From assembly GCF_000383675.1 (NCBI RefSeq), contig NZ_KB911825.1, forward strand, positions 124,001-188,000: DNA of 64,000 nucleotides, read 5' to 3'. The translations under genes and the position numbers were made by a program. Origin of the DNA: Terracoccus sp. 273MFTsu3.1. Its GTDB lineage: Bacteria; Actinomycetota; Actinomycetes; Actinomycetales; Dermatophilaceae. Below the pieces are notes generated by a model. The model saw only the letters and a list, made by a program, of their open reading frames with translations. It was not told the DNA's origin and ran no database searches. Shown here piece by piece: positions 25,657 to 34,691 of this stretch. Each line of letters begins with the position of its first letter. Position 1 is the stretch's first letter.

Positions 25657-27993
25657 GTGACCTGGTGGCGCGGCCGCTCCCCGGCGGTCTTCTTCGTCGC
25701 GTCGGCCGCCCTGCTGGCCGGCGGCGCGCTCGCCGCCCTGTCGGGGAGGGAGGAGCTGTCCCGCGCGCTCTGGGTGGCCGCCACCGTGCTCGGGCTCGCA
25801 CTCTCGGTCCTCTGGACGGTGCGGTCGGTCGCCGAGCGCCGCGCCACGGTCGACGTCATCGCCGTCCTGGCCCTGGCGGGTGCGCTCTGGGTCGGGGAGG
25901 AGTTCGCGGGAGCCGTGGTCACCCTGATGCTCGCGAGCGGCCGTCTGCTCGAGGCCCGGGCGGCGGCCCGCGCCGACCGTGAGCTGCGCCTGCTCGTCGA
26001 GCGCACACCGCGGACGGCCCGGCGGCGCACGGGCTCCCGCGTGGACCGCATACCGGTGGAGCAGGTGTCCCCGGGTGACGTGCTCGTCGTCGGCACGGGC
26101 GAGGTCGTGCCGGTCGACGGCCGGCTGCTCGAGGCCGGCACGTTCGACGAGTCGGCGCTGACCGGCGAGCCGATGCCCGTCGAGCGGCCGAGCGGGGACG
26201 ACGTGCGCAGCGGGGTCGTCGACGCCGGCTCTCCGGTCGACATCGTGGCCACCACGTCGGCCTCCGAGTCGACCTACGCGAACGTCGTGCGACTCGTCGA
26301 GCAGGCGCAGGCGACCTCGGCCCCCTTCGTCCGCACGGCGGACCGCTTCGCCGTGCTCTTCGTCCCGCTGACCCTCGCGCTGGCGGGCGCGGCCTGGGCC
26401 CTGGCCGGGTCCCCGCTGCGAGCCGTCGCGGTGCTCGTCGTGGCCACCCCGTGCCCGCTCCTGCTCGCCGCTCCGGTGGCGATCATGTCGGGCCTGTCCC
26501 GGGCCTCGCGGATCGGTGTCGTCGTCAAGGGCGGCGCGGCCCTGGAGGCCCTCGCGGCTGCTGAGGTCGTGCTCTTCGACAAGACCGGGACCCTCACCCA
26601 CGGGCGGCCCGAGCTCACGGCCGTCGTCGTCGCCCCGGGAGCCCCGCCCGCCGCGGACGTGCTGCGCCTCGCGGCCTCGCTCGACCAGGTCTCGCCCCAC
26701 CCGCTCGCGAGCGCCCTCGTCGGGGCTGCTCGGGCCCGCCACCTCGACCTCGTGCTCCCGACGGCCGTCCACGAGGTGCACGGCTACGGCCTCGAGGGCC
26801 GGGTCGGCACGACGACGGTCCGTCTCGGCAAGGCCCGGTGGATCGTCGGTGCCGACCCGGCGTGGCTGCGCCAGGTGCGCCGCCGGGCCGCGCTCGACGG
26901 GTGCCTCACGGTCTTCGTCGCCCTGGACGGCCTGCCGGCCGGAGCGTTCCTGCTCGAGGACCCCGTGCGGGCGGATGCTCCGCGCATGGTCTCGGCCCTG
27001 CGCGAGGCCGGGATCCGGCGGACCGTCCTGCTCTCCGGTGACCGCGCCGACATCGCCGAGACGGTCGGCCGGATCGTCGGCGTGGACGCCGTCCTCGCCG
27101 ACCGCGACCCCGCCGACAAGCTCGCGGCCATCCGCGACGAGTCGGCCACCGCGCGCACCATCATGGTCGGCGACGGCGTCAACGACGCGCCCGCCCTCGC
27201 GGCCGCCGGGGTCGGGGTCGCCCTCGCCGCCCGTGGCGCGACGGCGTCGTCGGAGGCCGCCGACGTCGTGCTCACGGTCGACCGGGTCGACGCCGTCGCG
27301 GACGCCATCCTCATCGCGCGCCGGTCCCGCCGGGTCGCGCTGGAGGCCGTCGTGGTCGGGATGGGTCTCTCGCTCGTCGCCATGGTCGCCGCAGCGGCCG
27401 GCCTCCTGGCGCCGGCGGCGGGCGCAGTGCTCCAGGAGGGCATCGACGTCCTCGCGATCGGCATCGCCCTGCGTGCCCTGCTCCCGACCCCGCTGCACAG
27501 CATCCCCATGTCGGCCGAGGACGTCGCCACGGCGCGTCGCCTGCGCGAGGGGCACGACATCGCCATCGCCGCCGTCGAGCAGGTCCGGGCCGTCGCCGAC
27601 GGTCTGCACACCCACGCGTGCGACCTCGCCCCCGTGCGAGCGCTCCTCGACCGGCTCGAGGCCGAGCTGCTCCCCCACGAGCGCGACGACGAGGCGGAGC
27701 TCATGCCCCTCGTGGCCCGGGCACTCGGGGGGCCGGCCACGACGACCATGCGGCGGACGCACGCGGAGATCGAGCACCAGGTGTCGCGGCTGCGCCGGCT
27801 GCTCGACGGGATCGAGGCCGGCTCCGTCGCCCCCGAGGACGTCACCGAGCTGAGGCGGCTGCTCTACGGCCTGTACGCCGTGTGCCGCCTCCACAACAGC
27901 CAGGAGGAGGAGGGCGCCTTCGCGCTCGTCCCAGCGGGGCCCCTCGTCTCCGCGCCCGCCCGACGCGTCGGTCGTCACCGTGCACCCGGCTGA
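25657..27993 (+). CDS. P1B-5-type metal ATPase with C-terminal hemerythrin-like domain
   Basis: The protein has 778 residues. There is no N-terminal heavy-metal domain. The ATPase core has TGEP at 159-162, TPCP at 264-267 in the metal-site helix, DKTGT at 308-312 (phosphorylated Asp), SPHP near 346-349 and GDGVND at 505-510. About 630-755 form a hemerythrin-like domain with LLPHERDDE, THAEIEH and LHNSQEEE supplying the His and acidic ligands. TPCP together with a hemerythrin tail defines the P1B-5 group; the characterised member Nia of Sinorhizobium meliloti exports Ni(II) and Fe(II). The same substrates are likely here by inference. GTG 25657 is chosen by homology; GGAGG lies too close (1 nt), so the start may be wrong. 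Residues near 132-134 use rare ATA in CGCATACCG. Confidence 0.9.
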   Translation: MTWWRGRSPAVFFVASAALLAGGALAALSGREELSRALWVAATVLGLALSVLWTVRSVAERRATVDVIAVLALAGALWVGEEFAGAVVTLMLASGRLLEARAAARADRELRLLVERTPRTARRRTGSRVDRIPVEQVSPGDVLVVGTGEVVPVDGRLLEAGTFDESALTGEPMPVERPSGDDVRSGVVDAGSPVDIVATTSASESTYANVVRLVEQAQATSAPFVRTADRFAVLFVPLTLALAGAAWALAGSPLRAVAVLVVATPCPLLLAAPVAIMSGLSRASRIGVVVKGGAALEALAAAEVVLFDKTGTLTHGRPELTAVVVAPGAPPAADVLRLAASLDQVSPHPLASALVGAARARHLDLVLPTAVHEVHGYGLEGRVGTTTVRLGKARWIVGADPAWLRQVRRRAALDGCLTVFVALDGLPAGAFLLEDPVRADAPRMVSALREAGIRRTVLLSGDRADIAETVGRIVGVDAVLADRDPADKLAAIRDESATARTIMVGDGVNDAPALAAAGVGVALAARGATASSEAADVVLTVDRVDAVADAILIARRSRRVALEAVVVGMGLSLVAMVAAAAGLLAPAAGAVLQEGIDVLAIGIALRALLPTPLHSIPMSAEDVATARRLREGHDIAIAAVEQVRAVADGLHTHACDLAPVRALLDRLEAELLPHERDDEAELMPLVARALGGPATTTMRRTHAEIEHQVSRLRRLLDGIEAGSVAPEDVTELRRLLYGLYAVCRLHNSQEEEGAFALVPAGPLVSAPARRVGRHRAPG

Positions 27994-28125
27994 CGGGACG
28001 GGCCCCCTCACGATGCCGACGGCGTATGCCGTGTGCCCGGGCGGGGGCCGTCCGTGCGGTCCCGCCGACCACGCCATACTGGTCGTGCCGCACTGCGCGG
28101 CAGCACCACCGGAGCGGAGGCTCGG

Positions 28126-29802
<1,677 letters not shown>

Positions 29803-29846
29803 CGCCCGGCACCCTCACCGCCGGACGGCATACGGCCGAAAGTCCT

Positions 29847-32513
29847 TCAGGCAGAGGGCGTCTCGAAGACGATGGCCATCGGCGTCTGCTCGGATCCCTG
29901 TCCCAGCGGGTTGTCGGCGAACATCAGCTCGTAGCGCTCCTTGGCTCCCGGAGCGTCCTTGCCGAGGACGTTGCGGCCGATGTCGTTGGCGTCCATGACG
30001 ACCGTGCCGCCGAAGGTGTCGCGGTAGGCCTCCGGCACCCGCGCGCGGATGGCTGCCGACAGGTGTGCGGCCACGTCGTCGGGGTCCTTGGGACCGAGCT
30101 TGGCCGACACGTTGGCCGGGTAGACGGAGTACTCGGTCGGACCGTCGATGGCACGGATGTCACCGCCGACGAGGTCGTAGAACAGGCCCCGCTTGCCGAG
30201 CACCTTGCCGACGGCACCACCTGCCGAGGCGAAGAGCACCCGCGGCAGGCCCGCCTCCTCGATGGCGAGCTGCATGGTGAAGGGCGAGCCGAGGCCGATG
30301 CCGGCCGGGGTGCGCGTGACGTAGCGGCTGAGCAGCCGGGCCGGGCGGCCGACCTTGATGTCCCAGATGAAGTACGAGCGCCCCTGCGTGATGGCGACGA
30401 TCTTCTCGGAGATGAAGAAGTACCACCGGCCGCTCGTGGCTGCTGCGTGCTCGGGGCCGGCCTCGGGCAGGCCGGAGAAGAAGCGGTCGATGTAGCCGAG
30501 CGTCTTGGCCTCGAGGTCGTCCTCGCGCGCGTAGAGCTCCGTGCGCAAGGGGTAGCGGCGGACCGCGGTGCCGTCCTCCGTCACGAGGTCGAGCTGCTTG
30601 CGGGCGTTTGGCTCGTAGTCGGTCTTGACGTGCGCTGCCTGACCGGGGTCCTGCGGCTCGCGCTCGTCGAAGAACTCCTGGAGCCAGAGCTCGAGGTTGA
30701 GCATGCGCCACACGGTCATCGAGTCGATCGAGTTCGTGCCCTTGATCCAGCCCTCGAAGGCGTGCAGCACCGCCGTCTGGTCGAAGTAGGGCCGGTTGGC
30801 GAAGGACTCGGAGAGGAACTCGCCGTAGATGTGGTTCTTGAGGCGCATGAACCACTCGCCCTGCGGCGTCGTCGCGCCGACCTTGTCGCGACGGTCGACG
30901 ACGGAGTCGGGCAGCAGTCCCCGCATCGCGTCACGGAGCACGCGCTTGCCGACGCCGTCCTTGACGAGGGCGTCGTCGGCGAGGCCGAAGACGAACCGCA
31001 CGAGGTCGCGGTCGACGAACGGCATCCGCACGGCGACGCCGAAGCGGCGCGCGTTCTTGTCGGTGTAGCGCAGACGGGCCGGCAGCGAGCCGGTGAAGAC
31101 GTCGTCCACGAGACGGGCCCGCAGGTCGGCCTTCTCGACGTCGTAGCCCTCGGCGGCGTGGGCGCGGGCGAAGTCGGCGTCGAGCAGGGAGGCCACCGGC
31201 ACGTCCTTGCGGCCGTGCAGCCGGTCGCCGATGAGCGGCCGGCCCCGGCGGTAGAGCACGTCGAGCGAGCGCCCGAGCTCCGAGGCGGCACTCACCGCGC
31301 TGCGGTGGCGCAGCTCGCGCAGGTGGATGAGGTGGTGCGGGCCGAAGCCGGCCAGGGTCTCGTCGCCGCCGTGGCCGTCGAGGACGACGGCGTCACGGTC
31401 GGCCGCCTCGCGCAGCACGCGGTACTGCGTGTAGGCACCGGTCGAGACCAGCGGCTCCTCCTGGGTGCGCACGAGGTCGCGGAGGTCCTGCTTGAACTCG
31501 GTCGGCGACGGCTCGATGCGATGCTCGCGCACCCGCCCGTCGAGCGCGGCCACGACGGCGTCGACGTGCGTGCGCTCGTCGTTGCGCGAACCGGGGTAGA
31601 TCGCGGACCACGTGTCCTGAACGGGATCGGCGGCCGACCGGCCGGGCTCGTGCTCGACGACGTCGAGCAGCGCCGCGACAGCCGCCGAGTCGAGACCGCC
31701 GGACAGGGCGGTGCCGACGCGACCCGACGACGTGGCGCGGCGTCGCACGGCAGCCGTCAGCAGGGTCCGGAACTCGGCGGCGACCGACGGGGAGTAGGGC
31801 CGCGGCGCCTTGCCGAGGGCCAACAGCTCCTCGCGCAGCCTGGTGAAGGGACGACGCTCCACACCACCGGGCAGGTCGGCCCCGAGGGTGACGACCTCGC
31901 CCGCCCCGACGCGCTCGATGCCTGCGAAGAAGGTGGACCGGCCGTCGTCGTGGACGCGGAAGCGCAGGTAGCGGTAGATCGTGCGGTCGTCGGGGCGACG
32001 CTCGTGCAGGCCGCTGTCGAGGATGCCGCGGATCTCGCTCGCGACGAGCCACCCCTCACCGGCCCGGGCGAGGTAGAGGGGACGCACGCCGAAGTGGTCT
32101 CGTGCGAGCGTCATCCGCCGGGTGTCCCGGTCCCAGACCGCGAGCGCGAAGGCTCCGTCGAGCCGGTCGAGGCCGTCGGTCCCCCACTCGGTGAAGGCCG
32201 CGAGGACGACCTCGGCGTCGCTGCCCACACCGAAGTCGTGACCGAGGGTCTCGAGGTCGGCCCGCAGCTCGGCGCGGTTGTACAGCTCGCCGTCGAGGGC
32301 GAGCGTGAACCGTCCACCACGGGACACTGCCAGCCTGGCCACGTCTGCGTCGTGGTGGTCGGCCGCCTCCTGCGGTTGTCCCGCGCGGACTCCGAGGCCG
32401 GCGTCTCCGTCGCGGGACGTCGCGCCAGGACCGGCACCGGGGTGCGTCGCCAGCAGTCGGTCGAGCAGGGCCTCGTCGGCCTCGAACCCGCAGTAGGCCG
32501 CGATTCCACACAT
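29847..32513 (-). CDS. AsnB-like synthetase fused to F420-0:gamma-glutamyl ligase-like domain
   Basis: The protein has 888 residues. Residues 1-215 are a class II glutaminase with catalytic Cys2 (MCGIAAYCG) and DGELYNRAEL. The synthetase domain spans about 240-620 with ALSGGLDSAAVAA (P-loop 271-276) and DGHGGDETLAG. From about 640 to 888 comes a domain like CofE/FbiB-type F420 ligases: EKIVAITQGRSYFIWDIK, GIGLGSPFTMQLAIEEAG, GKVLGKRGLFYDLVGGD, MDANDIGRNVLG. The first half would amidate a carboxylate using glutamine and ATP; the second would add glutamate by gamma linkage. The target is unknown. TAGGGT 7 nt upstream of ATG 32513 gives a leaderless promoter inside the end of the PAP2 gene. Confidence 0.88.
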   Translation of the reverse strand: MCGIAAYCGFEADEALLDRLLATHPGAGPGATSRDGDAGLGVRAGQPQEAADHHDADVARLAVSRGGRFTLALDGELYNRAELRADLETLGHDFGVGSDAEVVLAAFTEWGTDGLDRLDGAFALAVWDRDTRRMTLARDHFGVRPLYLARAGEGWLVASEIRGILDSGLHERRPDDRTIYRYLRFRVHDDGRSTFFAGIERVGAGEVVTLGADLPGGVERRPFTRLREELLALGKAPRPYSPSVAAEFRTLLTAAVRRRATSSGRVGTALSGGLDSAAVAALLDVVEHEPGRSAADPVQDTWSAIYPGSRNDERTHVDAVVAALDGRVREHRIEPSPTEFKQDLRDLVRTQEEPLVSTGAYTQYRVLREAADRDAVVLDGHGGDETLAGFGPHHLIHLRELRHRSAVSAASELGRSLDVLYRRGRPLIGDRLHGRKDVPVASLLDADFARAHAAEGYDVEKADLRARLVDDVFTGSLPARLRYTDKNARRFGVAVRMPFVDRDLVRFVFGLADDALVKDGVGKRVLRDAMRGLLPDSVVDRRDKVGATTPQGEWFMRLKNHIYGEFLSESFANRPYFDQTAVLHAFEGWIKGTNSIDSMTVWRMLNLELWLQEFFDEREPQDPGQAAHVKTDYEPNARKQLDLVTEDGTAVRRYPLRTELYAREDDLEAKTLGYIDRFFSGLPEAGPEHAAATSGRWYFFISEKIVAITQGRSYFIWDIKVGRPARLLSRYVTRTPAGIGLGSPFTMQLAIEEAGLPRVLFASAGGAVGKVLGKRGLFYDLVGGDIRAIDGPTEYSVYPANVSAKLGPKDPDDVAAHLSAAIRARVPEAYRDTFGGTVVMDANDIGRNVLGKDAPGAKERYELMFADNPLGQGSEQTPMAIVFETPSA

Positions 32514-32520
32514 GGCGTCA

Positions 32521-32526
32521 ACCCTA
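32521..32526 (-). promoter_or_regulatory. -10 element, leaderless start of AsnB-like fusion
   Basis: TAGGGT on the minus strand, 7 nt, then ATG 32513. It overlaps the stop codon of the PAP2 gene. Confidence 0.6.
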
Positions 32527-33270
32527 ACGGGCCGTGGGAGGCCCCTCGTCCAGCCACGGGGCGCCGACCGCCCGCCCGAGGCGCAGCGGCCACCGGAGCA
32601 TCAGCCACAGCACGAGCGATCCCAGCAGGAGCGAGGCCACGACGTCGCTGAGCCAGTGGAAGTGCAGCCACAGGAGGGACACCACGACGAGCCCGCTCCA
32701 CACCAGGGCAGCGGCCCAGGCCGTCGTCCGGCGTCGCGGACGCAGGCGCGACACCAGCTCTGCGGTGACACCTGCGCACACGAGCGCGGTGGCGGTGTGG
32801 CCGGAGGGGTAGGAGCCGTCGCCGCCGAGCATGCCGGGGACAGCGGGGGACGTCCGGCTGATGAGGCCCTTGCCGAGGAGGACCGTGGTCGACACCACCA
32901 CGATCGAAGGTGCGGCGAGCAGCAACGGGCTCCACCGACCCGTCCGCAGGCAGACGGCCATCGTGACGGCGCCCACCACGGCGACCGAGAGCACCGGCGT
33001 CGCCAGCTGCACGATGCCGAAGGTCAGCAGGTCCGGCAGCACCGGGCCGGTGCCCCGCCCCGGGGTCAGCGCGAGCACGCGGTCGTCGAGCCTGATCGCA
33101 GCGCCGTGCCGCACGACGCTCAGCGTGAGGAGCACGAAGCCCGCGCCGAGCAGCAGCGCCACGGCCGGCCCCGACACGTGGTGCCACAGCCCGTCGGGGT
33201 GCCCCGGCGCCGGAGCACCCGCGGGCGGCGAGGGATCCCGCGCCGGCCGGCGGTTCGCGCGGGTCGTCAT
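32524..33270 (-). CDS. PAP2-family membrane phosphatase
   Basis: The protein has 248 residues. Five to six transmembrane helices carry the three phosphatase motifs: GKGLISRTSP (motif 1), SYPSGHTA (motif 2, His) and HFHWLSDV (motif 3, His and Asp). It would remove phosphate from a lipid such as undecaprenyl diphosphate or phosphatidate on the outer membrane face. The AsnB-like fusion gene begins 10 bp downstream, suggesting shared transcription. ATG 33270 is preferred over upstream in-frame starts because TACCGT lies 6 nt before it. Confidence 0.9.
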   Translation of the reverse strand: MTTRANRRPARDPSPPAGAPAPGHPDGLWHHVSGPAVALLLGAGFVLLTLSVVRHGAAIRLDDRVLALTPGRGTGPVLPDLLTFGIVQLATPVLSVAVVGAVTMAVCLRTGRWSPLLLAAPSIVVVSTTVLLGKGLISRTSPAVPGMLGGDGSYPSGHTATALVCAGVTAELVSRLRPRRRTTAWAAALVWSGLVVVSLLWLHFHWLSDVVASLLLGSLVLWLMLRWPLRLGRAVGAPWLDEGPPTAR

Positions 33271-33276
33271 GACCCC

Positions 33277-33282
33277 ACGGTA
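33277..33282 (-). promoter_or_regulatory. -10 element, leaderless start of PAP2 gene
   Basis: TACCGT on the minus strand, 6 nt, then ATG 33270. Confidence 0.5.
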
Positions 33283-33428
33283 ACGAGGGGACCGGTGGCG
33301 GAGGACCACACGCATCGTCCCGGTGTGAACTCACCGGTGTGCTGCCGACGTCTTCGGATGAGGAGCCGCGTCGTGTCGACCACGGCCCGTCCCCCACCGC
33401 GACACACCACCAACCGGAGGAGCACGAC

Positions 33429-33908
33429 ATGCACAGAACGCTTCGCACAGCTTCCCTCGTCACCGGCGCCGTCCTCGGCCTCACCGCGCTCGTCGCCCCC
33501 GCTGCGTCAGCCAGCCACGGCTCCTCGGGCGGGTCCGGCCACACCATCCTGCGCGCCGACCTGCAGGGCAGCATGCCCGGCGGTCCGATGATCGGGATGG
33601 TTCCCCCAGCCCCTCGCCCCTGGGTCGTCGACGAGGGTTTCGCCCGCGTCCGTGAGAACGGGCGGGTCCGTGTGCGGGTCGAGGGCCTGGTGATCCCGGG
33701 CGTCGGGACCGGCATGGTCAAGACGATCACCGCGACGGTCGTCTGCAACGGCATGCCCGTCGCCACGACGATGGCTGCTCCGCTCGACGCCGCCGGCGAC
33801 GCGCGCATCGACGACACCGTGTGGCTGCCCGACTACTGCCACATGCCCGCCGTGCTGGTCAACCCCAACGGCAACCCCGCCGTCTACATCGCAGCCACCG
33901 GCCTCTGA
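33429..33908 (+). CDS. Small secreted protein of unknown function
   Basis: The protein has 159 residues, ATG 33429 behind GGAGG with 8-nt spacing. A signal peptide (1-28, ending PAASAS) is followed by a Gly/Ser/His-rich stretch and a beta-rich domain (VRENGRVRVRVEGLVIPG). Two cysteines (VVCNG, DYCHM) could form one disulphide. No family is recognised. Upstream, CCGGTGTG occurs as a direct repeat (33320 and 33334) and CCGGTG/CACCGG as an inverted repeat, which may be an operator. A very strong hairpin follows the stop. Confidence 0.82.
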   Translation: MHRTLRTASLVTGAVLGLTALVAPAASASHGSSGGSGHTILRADLQGSMPGGPMIGMVPPAPRPWVVDEGFARVRENGRVRVRVEGLVIPGVGTGMVKTITATVVCNGMPVATTMAAPLDAAGDARIDDTVWLPDYCHMPAVLVNPNGNPAVYIAATGL

Positions 33909-33932
33909 CCTTCGCCACCACTCGCGACGGAC

Positions 33933-33968
33933 AGGTATGCCGGGTGGCCCGCCACCCGGCATACCTGA
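33933..33968. terminator. Perfect hairpin made of two GTATGCC words
   Basis: CAGGTATGCCGGGTGG (33933-33948) pairs without mismatch with CCACCCGGCATACCTG (33953-33968) around the loop CCCG. It lies between two convergent genes and should end transcription from both sides. Confidence 0.8.
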
Positions 33969-33983
33969 CCGTGGGGCCGGGGC

Positions 33984-34511
33984 TCAGTCCTCGACGCGGA
34001 ACGACGTCGTGGCGACGGTGACACTGCCGCCGGCGCTGCTGCGGATCGTGACGTGCACCGGGTCGGTGCGCTCGTAGGCGAAGACGGTGCCGCCGTAGCG
34101 TTGTCCGCCACCGTTGGCGACATCCCCGATGAGGGAGCCGTCCGCTCGGTAGGCGCGCAGGTGCGCGGCCGGGTCCGAGCTCCGCGCGGCGATGAGCAGC
34201 TGACCGCCCTGGCTTCTCGTCGCGTTGGTCCAGCACTTGCCGACCTCGATCCGGTCGACGTGGGCCGCTCGCGGCGCGGGCACGACCAGCCGACCCGGCT
34301 CGCTCGGCTCGGCGGTCCCGCTCGGGGTGGCCGGACCCGGGTCCGCGGCCATCGACGTCGCGGCGACCAGCGGCGTCGCGGCAGGAAGCGCTGCAGGCGA
34401 CCGTCGGGGGTCGGACCCGCCCGCGCACCCGGACAGCGCCGCGCCGACGAGCAGCGCGGTGGCCGCCGCGGCGAGACGTTGCGCGGGCGAGGTCTCCGGT
34501 CGGGCTGACAT
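33984..34511 (-). CDS. Lipoprotein of unknown function
   Basis: The protein has 175 residues from ATG 34511, preceded by GAGGAGGG with 5-nt spacing. The lipobox LSGC lies after a hydrophobic signal (AAAATALLVGAALSGC), so the protein is lipid-anchored outside the cell. A Pro/Ala/Thr linker follows, then a beta-rich domain of about 100 residues with VGKCWTNATRSQGGQLLI. No family is recognised. A coupled operon with the upstream PKD protein is possible; the gap is 180 bp. Confidence 0.82.
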   Translation of the reverse strand: MSARPETSPAQRLAAAATALLVGAALSGCAGGSDPRRSPAALPAATPLVAATSMAADPGPATPSGTAEPSEPGRLVVPAPRAAHVDRIEVGKCWTNATRSQGGQLLIAARSSDPAAHLRAYRADGSLIGDVANGGGQRYGGTVFAYERTDPVHVTIRSSAGGSVTVATTSFRVED

Positions 34512-34691
34512 GGGGCCCTCCTCGTCGTGGACGGAGCCCGGTGGACCGCCTCCGCGGGGAGGAGGAGGCGGTCCCCCGGGTCCATCTGCTTCGCCGTCGG
34601 GGCCGGGAGGTGCGGGCCCCGGCCCCGACGGCTCCTGCGGACGGCTGTCGGGGTCGGGGGGTGCGGCCCCGACAGCCACCGTGCCCTGCGC

